The notes under the pieces: generated by a model
Seen by the model: the letters and a program-made list of their open reading frames with translations, nothing else
Told to the model about the DNA's origin: nothing
Databases searched by the model: none
NCBI GenBank assembly: GCA_028829895.1
Contig: CM054184.1
Coordinates: forward strand, 52,986,201-53,050,200
DNA: 64,000 bases
Reading direction: 5' to 3'
Source: Sinotaia quadrata
Taxonomy: Eukaryota; Mollusca; Gastropoda; Architaenioglossa; Viviparidae
Shown: one piece after another, positions 34,906 through 47,445 of the stretch
How the letters are laid out: every line of letters begins with the position of its first letter
Position numbering within the stretch: position 1 is the stretch's first letter
Position numbers and translations under genes: made by a program

Positions 34906-35604
34906 TATTTCAGCCGACACGTTCCTCGTGCAGTGTCATGCGTAAGATGACGAGTGCTATGACGTCAACGTTGACTATTGCATAAGACATACTATTAAAT
35001 TATTTGTTATACTGGATATCACCAAACACTGATTCCAACATATCACCAAACACTGATTTCAACACATGCAATCGTCATCATGTGTTTAGAAAGCAACAGG
35101 TCAAAAGTCCAGCATTCAGCGATCTGTTGACAATTTAACCAATCGGCCTGTTTACACGTCAAATTCAATCTCGAAAGACAAACAACTCAAGCGGCCTTAA
35201 AAAGAAAAAAAAAATCAACGTTCCAGGAAATGGGTTACAAAGATTTACAAAACATAACATAGAAAAGAAAGAATTTTTAAAATCCTATTCATCCAGGGCA
35301 AATTTGGAGAAATAAAGAAAAGAAAAATCCAAATGAGATCTCAGTGACTGGTGGGTGAGAGGGAGGTGAAGGAAACACGCCTTCAGATTGTGATGTGTTA
35401 ACTCGTAAATCTAGTTAGTGAAGACTTAGCAAACCCGCACATTTAACGGCAGATGTGTTGCGCATGTGTGGGGACTGGAGAGGGAGGGGCCAGTGATGGT
35501 CAGAGAAAGAAGGAACGTACTTCACATTGCGTCGTTTGCGTTTGTGTCTCGTAACTGACGAGACCTAATTTCATCCATCTTCATCCGTACACTTCAACAC
35601 TAGC
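34906..35604. other. Unassigned stretch
   Basis: Contains one 25-bp tandem duplication (tatcaccaaacactgatt, about 35017-35066). No gene or element recognised. Confidence 0.5.
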
Positions 35605-35778
35605 ATTAGATATAGACAGACAAATAGATCCATGTTCTAATACTTACATTAGATATAGACAGAAAAATATATCCATATTCTAATACTTACATTAGATATA
35701 GACAGAAAAATAGATCCATGTTCTAATACTTACATTAGACATAGCCAGACAAATATATCCATATTCTAATATTTACAT
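35605..35778. repeat. Minisatellite, ~43-bp unit x 4
   Basis: Units read cattagatatagacagaaaa then atagatccatgttctaatac. Confidence 0.9.
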
Positions 35779-35974
35779 GAGAACATATTCAGAGCGTAAC
35801 TTTCAAACTAGCGTTACATAAATATATATCGTTTAAAAGACATTTCGCATAAACACACCTTCGAAAACTGGCGTTAAATATATATATATATGCTCCTTAA
35901 AACTATAATTAAATATATTCTTGCTTTTAAAACTATGAAGAATATTCGTTGCTATGAAAAGCTGCAGATCTGTA

Positions 35975-36072
35975 TTTTGTGATGTTGTTGATGATGATAA
36001 TGATGGTGATAGTGGTGGCGATCATGATGACGATGGTGACGATGATGACGACGATGATGATGATGATGCACC
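35975..36072. repeat. (GAT)n-rich microsatellite
   Basis: Imperfect GAT/GGT/GAC trinucleotides, which give a false His-rich minus frame and a Met-rich plus frame. Confidence 0.9.
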
Positions 36073-36180
36073 ATATAGAAGTATATACCGAAACAGAAGT
36101 AGTTAACAAACGGCGGGACTTCGAGATAAGAACAAATCGAGCGATTCGTGCGCGAACGATCAGACATTGTAGTTGTTAAT

Positions 36181-36275
36181 AAGTCTAAAAGAACAACATA
36201 AGTCTAAAAGAACAACGTAAGTCTAAAAGAACAACATAAGTCTAAAAGAACAACATAAGTCTAAAAGAACAACGT
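36181..36275. repeat. Minisatellite, 19-bp unit x 5
   Basis: Units read aagtctaaaagaacaacat; the second and fifth copies end in cgt. Confidence 0.95.
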
Positions 36276-36369
36276 AATCAAAATGTTTCAAGCCAGCCAG
36301 TCACAGAGGGGATGTTCGGATGATTTGAGGCTGCCAGAAGTCAAATCTGCACCGAGAAGTTAACTAAAC

Positions 36370-36430
36370 AATGACGTCCTTTGGGATCGTAATGACGTGG
36401 ACGCCATAGTTCGAATCCTGCTGTCAGAAG
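36370..36430 (+). repeat. Possible tRNA-derived SINE relic
   Basis: A B-box match (atagttcgaatcctg) is preceded by a degenerate A-box region. A second B-box-like phrase (gagttcaaatctca, about 36955-36968) lies about 560 bp downstream. Weak evidence. Confidence 0.3.
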
Positions 36431-37181
36431 AAAACCAATTAAAATTAATGATTCTTTGTGCAAATTAGCCAGTTATACAGAAAGTATATGAGAGGAAGAT
36501 GAGGCCTTAATTTGGACGCTTATTGACAATGTTCAATTATCTTCTCTTTCTTTATCCCATTTTAACCACGAAAATGATTTTGAGAAAATACCAAGACATA
36601 CCATACTAATACAATTTAAGTCCATAGAGGTATATAGTTTGATATTGACAACAAGCTACAGTTGGAGCTAGGAGTGAGAGTCGGTAATTTACTGACCTAT
36701 CTCACAACCCTGCTTGTTTTGTTTTTTATTAATTAAAACTGTATTAGATGAAAACTCTACCTTATATGTTTATAATATGCCTGTACTTGTGAACTGTATA
36801 ATCCATCAGTGATGCACAACCTCATACCCACGTGACTGAGGTAGTAAACGTTAGCGTTTCTATTTCGTACTGGAATATTTGACTCCATTCTCGTGGATCA
36901 ATATTTGACTCCATTCTCGTGGATCAATATTAGTCTTTTCTTTCATGATAATTCGAGTTCAAATCTCAACTTCCCGGGAATACGCAGATCGTGACATCTC
37001 TTAAATTTGCCCTGAGTGGGTGAAATTTTTCTAAAAGATCAAAACACAAACTCTGACGTTGGAGTTAATGAATATGACACTTCTTAACTCACTTTAGTGA
37101 CTCACCAAGAGCACTTCATCTGTAATGGTAATAAGCTCATAGCGTTGTGCATTGCTAAGTCAGGAAAACACCATTAAAATG
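36431..37181. other. Unassigned stretch with one 26-bp duplication
   Basis: A segment containing atttgactccattctcgtgg is duplicated at about 36878-36929. No gene recognised. Confidence 0.45.
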
Positions 37182-37252
37182 GACCCGTTTAAAATGGACA
37201 CGTTCAAAATAGACCCGTTTAAAATGGACACGATTAAAACCGACACATTTTA
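37182..37252. repeat. Minisatellite, 14-bp unit x about 5
   Basis: Units of aaaatggacccgttt with acacgtt and acacgatt variants. Confidence 0.85.
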
Positions 37253-37267
37253 AATTGTGCATCACCG

Positions 37268-37378
37268 GACACAAGGTCACAAATGTTAAGTAAGTATCGA
37301 GTAACATACAAAAACATACACAAGGTCACAAATGTTAGGTAAGTATCGAGTAACATACAAAAACATACACAAGGTGAA
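37268..37378. repeat. Tandem duplication, ~53-bp x 2
   Basis: Two copies of a unit with acaaggtcacaaatgtta and gtaagtatcgagtaacat, in the presumed 3' flank of the minus-strand LINE fragment. Confidence 0.9.
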
Positions 37379-37469
37379 TATTTGCAGACGGGGCATACAG
37401 TACATGCAGAGCTAGGCAGGATATAAAATAAAGTAATGTTACTACAGAAAATCACACAAAGAAAAACGG

Positions 37470-37995
37470 TCGTAGCAGGTGGGGAAAAAACGTTTCAAGA
37501 ACATTTGTGAAAGACGTTATAGTGTGGCCATTATTGAGTCCTAAGACAGGTCGTTCCAGGTGAACGGACTATGAAATGAGAAAATTCGTTTACCGTATGT
37601 TTTGGATTTCAAGATGAGTAAACCTAGCGAACGAGTGTCAGATTATGGGCGTGTGGGGTGTGTACATGGGTGAGATCGAACAGTTACTTAGGGTTGGAAC
37701 CAGTCAGTGAACCACAGCGGAGTATGAAGACTTTATGTTTGATTCGACAGACAGTAAATGTAGACAGCGTAGTGAACTGTTAGCCAGTAAAGGGGGTAAA
37801 AAGAAAGAGCAACGCGGTAGATCTAAGGTTTCTAAAGTGGGTCGAACAGCTGTGTTTTGAACTTTCTGAAGTTTCAGTTTCTGTAGCAGGTCTTTTGATG
37901 AATTTGACAGAAGATAGCTGCAGTAATCAAGCCGTGACATTAGACTACATATGAGAGATTCTGTGGCTTTCGACTGCAAGAAGACTACGAATATA
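37470..37995 (-). pseudogene. LINE (CR1/L2-like) 3' ORF2 fragment
   Basis: The minus-strand frame from about 37985 contains QSKATESLICSLMSRLDYCS, a very typical RT thumb phrase, then DLLQKLKLQKVQNTA. After frame changes a degraded LHWLPV counterpart follows (about 37780-37800), then KSKTYGKRIFSFHSPFTWNDL (a 21-residue stretch, split here as KSKTYGKRIF and SFHSPFTWNDL; about 37555-37620), matching the C-terminal FG-R-FSY-AP--WN-LP block. It is 5'-truncated, as is usual for LINE copies, and broken by frameshifts. Downstream minus-strand sequence is probably 3' UTR. Confidence 0.8.
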
Positions 37996-38014
37996 GTCTA
38001 ATAGCCTAATCTCT

Positions 38015-38458
38015 AGGCATGTTGCCCTGCCTGCGTTCGTGACATGCCGGAAAATGATAGGCGACTCTGAATGCTGTCATGCAAGAATTTATGACATGCT
38101 GAGACAATAACAGACATCTTTAGGGTGCTGTCTTGAATACATTCATGAATGCTGAGATAATGACAGACAATTCTAGGTTCTATCCTGCATGTATTCATGA
38201 CCTGCAATGACAGACAACTTTAGGCGCTGTACTACATGCATTCGTGACACGCTAAGGTAACGACAGACAACTTCAGGCGCTCTTCTCCATGTATTCATGA
38301 CTTGCAATGACAGACAACTTTAGGCGCTCTTCTCCATGTATTCATGACCTGCAATGACAGACAACTTTAGGCGCTGTACTACATGCATTCATGACACGCT
38401 AAGCGGCTAAGGTAACGACAGACAACTTTAGGCGCTCTTCTCCATGTATCCATGAATT
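38015..38458. repeat. Degenerate tandem array, ~46-60-bp unit x about 8
   Basis: The phrase atgacagacaactttaggcg followed by a ctacatgcattcatgac block recurs. Inserts such as acgctaaggtaac make unit length irregular. Confidence 0.85.
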
Positions 38459-38717
38459 CCTGAGGTAATGACCTTTCTATCGATCTCGACACCCAATATG
38501 CTCACTCATCATCAATCTGCATAAAATGACGACAACAAAAATACAAGCAAGGATTCTTTGGCTGTGTAGTCATTAATGGCAAGGTGATTGCATTAGTGAC
38601 ATCTTGAAAGAAACAACATTTAAATGTCTTCAGAGTTACCTGAATAAAATCTAAAAGCTTGTAGTTTCACATAAACATTGTTTACTTTCCAGAAGGGTAA
38701 CTAACAAGTTCACGGGA
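38459..38717. other. Unassigned stretch
   Basis: Nothing recognised. Confidence 0.5.
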
Positions 38718-39057
38718 TAATCATTGCTTGCAAGGTAATAAGACAATGTAATGGATTTGCATACGTAATCATTGCTTGCAAGGTAATAAAACAATGTAAT
38801 GGATTTGCATACGTAATCATTGCTTGCAAGGTAATAAAACAATGTAATGGATTTGCATACGTAATCATTGCTTGCAAGATAATAAAACAATGTAATGGAT
38901 TTGCATACGTAATCATTGCTTGCAAGGTAATAAAACAATGTAATGGATTTGCATACGTAATCATTGCTTGCAAGGTAATAAAACAATGTACTGGATTTGC
39001 ATACGTAATCATTGCTTGCAAGGTAATAAAACAATGTAATGGATTTGCATACGTAAC
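38718..39057. repeat. Minisatellite, 48-bp unit x 7
   Basis: Units read taatcattgcttgcaaggta and then aacaatgtaatggatttg, nearly identical. Each carries the octamer-like ATTTGCAT. The unit length is a multiple of three, so false 16-residue repeat proteins run along the minus strand. Confidence 0.95.
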
Positions 39058-39879
39058 ACAAAATATATTTAGCCGTCGACAGGTTTATTTTATAAGCATC
39101 TACATGATGAGAAAATTATTATATAAAGCATTTATTAGATGAAAGGATTACATTATGAATATCTATAGAACTGACAAAGTAACTGTCATGGACAGAGGGA
39201 GCTTAGTTTAATATTTTAGCAGCGAAGTTATTAAGACTGTTTTCTTTAGAGCTACTGCTTATTGTGCCATGTGAAAGAAATGTCCATTTCAGATAAATAA
39301 AAAAAAAATCGTTTGCCGACTACTACAGCAATTATTAACCCATAAGGCTACTTTGGTGAGAAATAAAAATATGTGAAATTCACACTGAAAAAGATACGAT
39401 TATTATCAATACTTAATTGAATTAACAACTCAACAGAGTCTAGTTTCCACCTTTTCAGGCCGTACCCCTTCCAGCCAATTAGTCATAAATATTTCCCCGA
39501 AAACACTCGTAAAGTACAAAAATGTGTGCCTCCTCTCCAGTAGACAGAAATATCCAAATTACAAGTTATCAGTTATGGTGTGTACTCATGTATCCTTAAG
39601 CGTATGCGTGTCTGCGTGCGTGCGTACATGCGTGTGACATGCGCGTGTGTGTGCGGTAGGCGCAGGGCATTTTGTGCAATTTATGTTTGATAGCAGTGCA
39701 GATAACATGAAAACGCGGTGATCCTGAGTTCAGTGAAGTGCCGTGATGGTGACGAATATATTCACAGTTTTATATTTAGTGCGTTATCTACTTTTATTTC
39801 CAAATATTTAGGAATTGAAAGCAGGGAACAAGATTTTAATGGGGGTGGGGGGGGAGGCGGATGAGTAGTCAGAACAAAC
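39058..39879. other. Unassigned 0.8-kb stretch
   Basis: Contains a short GT/GC alternating tract (about 39605-39652) and a G-run (about 39841-39858). No gene recognised. Confidence 0.5.
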
Positions 39880-40052
39880 GCACATAATGAATGGTATCAA
39901 CACTCACATAATGAATGGCATCAACACTCACATAATGAATGGCATCAACACTCACATAATGAATGGCATCAACACTCACATAATGAATGGCATCAACACT
40001 CACATAATGAATGGCATCAACACTCACATAATGAATGGCATCAACACTCGCG
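39880..40052. repeat. Minisatellite, 24-bp unit x 7
   Basis: Head-to-tail units containing cacataatgaatggcatcaa. The first copy reads ggtatc and the last is followed by ctcgcg. The repeated VDAIHYVS minus frame is an artefact of the 24-bp period. Confidence 0.95.
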
Positions 40053-40244
40053 AAAGATAAAACAAAAACAAGAAAATCGTAAAATATGAAATGTAAGGAA
40101 CGAAAAAAAGTGTTTCTGTTAAAATAATACAAAGAGGAAAAATGTAACGAGCGGTGTAAAGAGAGCCACAACGAGAGTAAAGGGAGAACAAAAGAAAAAT
40201 ATTGCTTTAGAATTTACAAATTTATATTTACATGTTATTACGAA

Positions 40245-41475
40245 CTGTGGTAGAGTAAATTTGCATGACCCTATTTCTAGACTTAATTGTTATATAAACT
40301 GTTAAATTGTCAGCCTGACCCGGCCTTGGACATTCCTTATGATATTATTTTTTGTAAATGTCAGAGTCAGAACAAACAACTCAGTTGAGAATATGCTAGA
40401 AAATTGCTGAAACAATCCAAACCAGTTCCAACTGGATGAGTATAGTTTATGCTAATTGTCTCTTACTTGTTCATGAACTTCATCCAGTGGGGATGGACCG
40501 GAAGTTTCATTGTTGAAGAAGAACTCTATTCTAATTACTTTGAATTTGAACATGAACATATGAGTCTGATAAAAAAAAAAAAAAAGGCGATAGTTATGGG
40601 TAAGTTAACTGACTGATAAAAAAAGAATGAATGTTTCATACATATTTGCTATTGATCTATGATTTGAATTAGAGAACGCTTATGTAATTGAACCATTTTT
40701 GTTATATTCACTAATTTGACTATGTTGTACATTATACTTGTGAATTTATGGATGTTATATTTCTTATACTGTGTATCAGGCTAAAAAAATTGTTGCAAGA
40801 TTTGAAAGTTGAGAATGTTTGTAAGAGACAAAGGAGTTTAAAGATGAAATATGCCTGAAATTTAGTGTTGCCTTAATTTGACTTTTGTAAAGCAAGCCTT
40901 TTCATTTTATTTTTATCAAGTCATACTACGTTGACTACTATGTTCTACCAGATTACGTTGGTGCATGAATCCGACATTGTCGACAACTTATCAGTAAAAC
41001 AGGTTGCTGTAAGTTGATTCCTGTGAATTTCATTCAAGTGCCAATAAGGTGGAAATTGTGGCTTGAGTTTGGTCTCCAGAATTCACAGAGATTATTTTAA
41101 ATGTCCCTCGTAGTGTGTTGAGTAAACTCACACAGAAGATAAAGAACATTTCTCCTGAAACATATTGATAACCTTATATTGGAGAAGAATCTGCGTGGAT
41201 GGGGGCTCACTAAATATAGACGGATTTATCTTCTCCTTTAGTAAGAAGTTTTCCACCTACGGAAATATAGTGTGACGGTAAATGTTTGTCTTTATTATTG
41301 TGGAAGAGAGAAAACGTTTTCAGTGCACAACATATCTGCCAAGTGAGGGACAAGTAATGTCCTCTGGAGTATTATTAATAACAAATTAAGATTATCATAA
41401 ATTCTTGTAATTAGTTATGGACGATTAATTAATAATAATAATCATAACCATTAACATTGTGGCTTTAGTGTCACT
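40245..41475 (+). mobile_element. Dispersed repeat family, copy C (~1.2 kb)
   Basis: Collinear with copy D (44715-45835) along its length. Ordered shared landmarks are agagtaaattt, ccctattt, aaatgtcagagt, atatgctaga, gtggatgag-like, ttgctattgatctatgattt, aatgcttatgtaatt, accagat-acgttggtg, ctgtaagttga, gggggctc and cacttgtaattagttatg. It carries about 160 bp (about 41030-41190) that copy D lacks. No open frame suggests coding capacity, so it is non-autonomous or an LTR/UTR region. A short A-run sits at about 40572-40586. Confidence 0.8.
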
Positions 41476-41684
41476 CAAATGCTATTTTTATTTGTCTTTC
41501 TTCATTTAAAACTCTTTGCTTACAATTTGGGAAAAGATTGGTAACAAAATTTTTTCCACCTGCTTTCACTCTATTACTATGCTGGAAATTTCGGCTTATG
41601 ATGTAAATTTGTCAAAAATGAATCAGTTTTGATTTATGCTTTTATGAGCCTTATTAGTCAACTGACTTTCATTTTCCTGTAAAT

Positions 41685-41857
<173 letters not shown>

Positions 41858-43200
41858 AAGCTCGCAGTTTGAGAGTAGAAAATGTCATTTGAGCTCTTAA
41901 AATAACATTTAGGCTATCATACGGCGATATTTTGTCCACAAGAAGTCATGATTTTCTACTTTTCAAGAAAAAAATAATTACTGGCAATCAATTTGACAAT
42001 TAGAAGTTAGATGCGAGTTGTGAAAGCCGAGAACATAGAATTATAATAACAACAACAATAATTTAAGACCTAGTGTGAAATCCAAAAATGCAACCCAGAC
42101 TTTATAATTAATTTTTGTATATATTTAATTATAATTCACACTTTTTACTTATGACGTAATTTTAAGAACTCTATTACGTAACTGCATGCATCGCAGGACG
42201 GAGGGATGGAACCTGCACGTGCCTAGGTAGAATTCTATAGACTTGACTATCTTAGGAGGCACCGACCTTTAGAGAACCTTCATTCAACCGTGACTTTGCA
42301 GACAAAGGGGGAAGACTATGGAACTAATTAAGAGGCAGGCGCTAACTTTTCGCGCACATTTTTCAGTGTGACACCAGCAAAAACCCTAACTTGTATAAAT
42401 ACCCCGTCTCTGATTAAATTAATTTACTTTTAAATAGGAAAAGCCCCGTGTTGCTGAAATATTCCACGGTCAAAGAAGCATAGAAGTAGGTCTGGTCTAG
42501 TTAATATCTAACTGTAAATAATGATTTCTCTTTAAACAGATATTATAGGATTTTTATTGTATTCTATTTTATTCTTGTCATAATTTCTTGGTAATTTTTT
42601 GAATGATTGTAATTTTATTCTCGATGTAAAAGAATTGAATGAACAAAGTTGTAAAATAAATAAGTATGATGAACGAGAATAAGATTACAGACTTTAGAAC
42701 TTTGTAAACTGAGCACTGATGCATGAAAACATCCTTGCATATGTTACAGCTTTGAAAGTCACTTGCCAGTTCAGTCTAAGTTCAGTCACCAGTCTAGTTG
42801 AAAAAATATAAATGATTAAAAACCTAAACATGATAAATAGCAATGAAGCAGTCAAATACATTTTCGATTTTTTCTTTTAAAAAAATTAACTGAAACCAAT
42901 TACATGAAACAGCCATTGTCAATTATATTGCAGAAAGTCGGTGAATCTTTACGAGTGGACGTATCTATTGTTACCGGGAGAGGAGTAGATGTGTGTTGTG
43001 CAGAAATTAACTCTTCAAATGTAAATTAAAGAGTAAAAAAACAAGCTAGCAGCGGGTGATTTATAGGTTAGGTAAAATGTTTTCATAAATATGTTAAAAA
43101 ACAGAAGTAGTAAAATCGAATATTTCCTATTTTCTGACAAAATACAGGGTTTTATTGTTTAACTAAACTTATTATTATATATTTGATGTTAGCAGCTGGC
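41858..43200. other. Unassigned 1.3-kb stretch
   Basis: AT-rich. A TATA-box-like ttgtataaataccccgtctc at about 42390-42410 is the only promoter-like word and has no downstream gene. No element recognised. Confidence 0.4.
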
Positions 43201-44714
43201 ATCATCCTCCCCACTCCCACTACTCCCCCCACCCCCCACCCCCGTTGTTGGTTATTTGTATTCTTTCCCTAGCGAGTTGTCATAAGAAACTGCGAGTGAC
43301 TCACGGATACAATTTTGGAGGGTTGCGATTAAAACTAAAATAAATTTAATGTCAGAATTTTCCTTTGATTTGTACGCCTGACATTTAGTATTGGGGTAAC
43401 ATGAAAAAGTTTCCTTCCCCATCCACTCCCCCATCAATTGCGCATCAAATTAGGAATGAGATAGCTTCGGCCTTATTGTATTTAATTAAAGCTATAGAGG
43501 TGTCTAGGTCTTGGCCTTGACCCGTTCTTAGAGTTGGTGGAAATACAGATTGCAAGCATGGTAAATTGACTATTGTCTGCGCATGCGAGCGGGATTATTG
43601 ACTTCCTGCTTACCGACCAAGTTATGAAATTAGACTAGATATACCCAGCAGTGAATTAGAAATTTCTAGTAATTAAATCTGGTATTGTACACAGACCCAG
43701 ATGTAAGAGTACTAGTCACGTTGTCGCCATTTTAAAAAGGACAATTAATTGATGTGTCATCTTTACATACTTCAGCAGAAAAATTTTGTTTTGTGTTAAT
43801 TTGAAACTATTCGTATATATGAAGAAGCATTTCTTTTGCTAAGCTTTCTTATATAAAATGTATAAATCTTTTTTTATTTTCTCACTTTTTAATTTGCAAA
43901 CTTTTGTTGAAGTACGTTTCTTATTTTTACTCCCTACTGACTCTCCTTGATGACGTACTATTAGGAACTATTTTTATTTGTTTGGATTTGTCTACTCTTT
44001 TAGCAGTCAAATGTAATCTGTGCTGACAAAATGATACTCACTTCTATGACTATAATTCTCGTTAGCCGAAATGATAACTGATGTTTATTGAGTGGTAAAT
44101 ATTGTTCATTTACTTTGGTTGTCCATGTAAAGTAAGACCTCTGTGAGTAGCTAGTGAAAGGTGATTTTATTTAGGCCAGGCTGTTCTGTCAATGTGAAAC
44201 CATCCCTTGTTATGTAACAATGCAGAGAGTGAATACAGCACTAAAAAAAAGCACTTTATAAACTCTTACATTTAAGTAAAGGTTTCTGAGCTGGAAATTT
44301 TTCTACTGCACTTGCACAAATGTTTACACACTTTGGCTCCCGCTTGGCTCAGTTCTGGTTTAGGAGACTGCTGCATTCCAGACCTGTGCTGTTACTTGAC
44401 GGCCAGTGTGCATCATCCTAGACCTAGCTGTCAGTCACTTATCCACATTCAGCAAATATCTGGAAAGGCATTTGTCTTTATGTATGCGATGGGTTTGGAG
44501 TTATATTTTCCAGGGGAGATAACATACCGCAGTATCATCATCTCCATAAAACTTATTGATTCACATAAAATTGTGCTCCAATTACTCGAGTAAATGCTTA
44601 TGTTACAACTATATAATAGCACTGCTTACATAGACTTTCAATATGTAATGTGCCAATGCAATATTGCAGCAATTTTGTTATCATATCTTTAAGTCAACCA
44701 GTTATTTCAGGCTA
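43201..44714. other. Unassigned 1.5-kb stretch
   Basis: Starts with a C-rich patch (about 43210-43245). The short frames 43252-43437 (minus) and 44312-44593 (plus) have no recognisable domain. No repeat of note. Confidence 0.4.
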
Positions 44715-45835
44715 TCCGTGGCAGAGTAAATTTACCTATCCCTATTTGTAAACTTAATAATTATATTTTTGTCCTCAATGTTAAGGTGACCAGACTTTGG
44801 GCACTGCTTATGATGATATTTTGCAAATGTCAGAGTTGGAGTAAACAAGTCAGGTGGGTAATATGCTAGAACTTGCTGATGCAATCTAAACCGGTACAAA
44901 GTGGATGAGTAGATTTTCTGACTAATAGACTAACACTTGTTCATAACAACTTCATCCAATACAGATGGACAGAAAGTTATTTTGTTGAAGAAAGTCCTAT
45001 ATTCTAATCACTTTGATTTTGACATAATTCAAGTCCAGTCATAAAGGCAATAGTTAGCTTATGGTAAGTTAACTAATAAAGAAAGTGGAATTAGAAATAT
45101 TTTGTACATATTTGCTATTGATCTATGATTTGAATTGGAGAATGCTTATGTAATTAACTAATAGTTACATGTTCATTAATTCGATTACAATGTATATTAT
45201 TGTGAATTTTAACTAAAGGTACAATTCTTATGCTGCATGGGTATTGGGCGAATGAATATTGTTGAAGGATTTGTAATTTGAGAATGAGTGTAAGGGAAAA
45301 GGGAGTTTAGAGATAAATTACGCCTACATTTAGCACTGGCTGAATTTCACTTTTCCAGAAAGGAGCACATTTGTTTCATAACCTTCTATCCACTTCAGAC
45401 CTCAGTGATAATTGTACTCTACCAGATCACGTTGGTGTTTTCGTCAAACTTATGAGTAAGAGTGTTACTGTAAGTTGACTCCTATGAGTTATGGTAATAT
45501 TGCGTAGATGGGGGCTCGTTAATATAAGCAAAAGATGGATTTTTTAATTCTTTATTAAGAAGTTTCTACCTGCAGAACATTATGCGACAGTAAAACGTCT
45601 ATTTTATTATTGCGTAAAGAGTAGAGTTTTACGACATCCTTATAATCAACAAGTAAAACGTCTATTTTATTATTGCGTAAAGAGTAGAGTTTTACGACAT
45701 CCTTATAATCCACCACGTGAGAGACATATTAGTCTTGTGGGAGAATTATTAATAAGTATAAATTAAGATTCTTTATCACTTGTAATTAGTTATGTGTTAT
45801 TAATTAATAAATAATAGTCATCAGGACTGAAAACA
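44715..45835 (+). mobile_element. Dispersed repeat family, copy D (~1.1 kb)
   Basis: Aligned by eye with copy C from agagtaaatttacc to attagttatgtgttattaatt. It differs by many substitutions and small indels, lacks a ~160-bp part of C, and contains an internal ~60-bp tandem duplication (about 45590-45711). Its 3' third corresponds to copies A and B. Confidence 0.8.
45590..45711. repeat. Tandem duplication within copy D, ~60-bp x 2
   Basis: Both copies contain agtaaaacgtctattttatt and gagtagagttttacgacat. Copies A to C have a single version of this segment. Confidence 0.9.
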
Positions 45836-46469
45836 CCTAAATCAGAAACGTCATATCACTTCACGGTCAAGATAGGCCTATGAGAGTGGTCTCTGACACG
45901 TGACAATAGAAATGTCACGTGGACTGAAAACAAACATTGGAACATCACATTAATTCATTACACAGGTTCAACGCAAAACTGAACACGTGTACCATTGCGC
46001 CCTCTTTACAACACTTGGCTTTAGGTACATGTAACGTTATACGTATAAAACATAAAACGCGGAATACTTACGTCATGTGGACGTAACCCATTATCCTCGC
46101 TTCCTGTAGTCGAGCGATCGAGGCCACACTCGTCCATCTTTAACAAACATGGTTTATCCATGTTTATTTTATCTTGGCGGTTCGAAATATCGCAGTGTTG
46201 CTTATATTCACTCCTGTATTAGTTCGCTATGAAGAAAAGCCTATGACTTTATCGAATCTGAATATCACGTGACTTAGAGATAATGGAGGCTTCCCTGAGT
46301 TACAAACAAAAAAATTTTTTAAAAAAAGGTCAAGAGCCACTCTTTCAAAATTTCCTAAAACAAAAATGTATTGCGATGTTTGTGAATAAGGTAAATGAGG
46401 CAGGCACACTTTAACTGCTAAATACGTTTGCTGACCCGGTCTGAGCCACGCTATGAAAAGGGTGTATTT
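45836..46469. other. Unassigned stretch
   Basis: Contains an A-run (about 46313-46327). No gene or element recognised. Confidence 0.45.
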
Positions 46470-46680
46470 ACTTTGTCAGCTTTCTGATCATTTTTTCTCT
46501 GCCAGAAGCGAAGTCAAATCAGTCTCGTCAAATGTGTGTCTGTCTAATGCCACGCACTGGAATGACTTGATAAGGTTTTACAAGCACATGCGCAGCGTTT
46601 CAAATTCTCTGACCCACATTTCCGCCAAAGGAATGATGTATCAGTTTCAGCGGAAATATTATAAAGTGCATCCGTGATCA
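46470..46680 (+). pseudogene. Possible LINE C-terminal remnant
   Basis: A plus frame reads ATHWNDLIRFYKHMRSVSNS followed by LTHIS. This resembles the extreme C terminus of CR1/L2-type ORF2 (WN-LP, then a spaced S--S-F---L pattern), as in the two clearer LINE relics in this window. No upstream RT motif was found, so this could be chance. Confidence 0.35.
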
Positions 46681-46789
46681 GTCTGTATCAAGTGCACAAT
46701 GTCCCCAACCCACAGGAAAATACTGACGGTATCGCGCGCCATTTTCAATTGGACAGCATGAAGCAAATTATGGATTGATGTTGTTAACT

Positions 46790-47045
46790 AGTTTATAATT
46801 TCTATGTGTACTAATTTCAGCTTTCTTACTCACTTGCGAATATATTAATATTAACTAGTTTATAATTTCGAAGTGTACTAATTTCAGATTTCTTACTCGC
46901 GAATATTAACTAGTTTATAATTTCTAAGTGCATTTATCTGAGCTTTCGAACGCACACTAATATACTAATGTTAACTAGTGTACACTTTAATAAATGCACT
47001 AATTTGAGCTTGCATATGATTACTTGTAAATGTCCTAATGTTAAA
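46790..47045. repeat. Degenerate tandem repeat, ~60-68-bp unit x about 4
   Basis: The phrases ttaactagtttataatttc and gtgtactaatttcagctttc recur with progressive decay to the right. Confidence 0.7.
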
Positions 47046-47269
47046 TGGCATCAGTTGAAAATGTGCTAAACTCGAATAAAATATGCAGGAGTAAGTGTCA
47101 CCTAGTTAACTCAAATAATATATTCATATGTAAGTGTTATAAAATTCACGCAAAATATTCTGATATTCAAGTGTACTAAAGTTAACTCAGATCTGTGTGT
47201 ATGTGCTCACCAGCTAAATCCGTGATCTCTCTGTGTGTCTATCTATCTATGTATCTATCTACTTTTCAG

Positions 47270-47271
47270 TG

Positions 47272-47324
<53 letters not shown>

Positions 47325-47332
47325 TGAGAGAG
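47270..47332. repeat. (GT)n microsatellite
   Basis: A pure GT tract ending in GAGTGAGAGAGAG. Confidence 0.97.
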
Positions 47333-47445
47333 AGGTTAACAAATACATCAGCACTGACAGAGCAATGATTACTGTCAAATCATTCACTTGAAATGAACGT
47401 ACTCTACTGTATCGAACGTAATTTTTTAACTATAGTATCGCAAGC

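Noticed and set aside
38651..39061. 136-residue repeat protein
   Set aside because: Translation of the 48-bp minisatellite; period a multiple of three.
42385..42412. TATA-box promoter (tataaataccccgtctc)
   Set aside because: A single motif in AT-rich DNA with no downstream open frame or element end.
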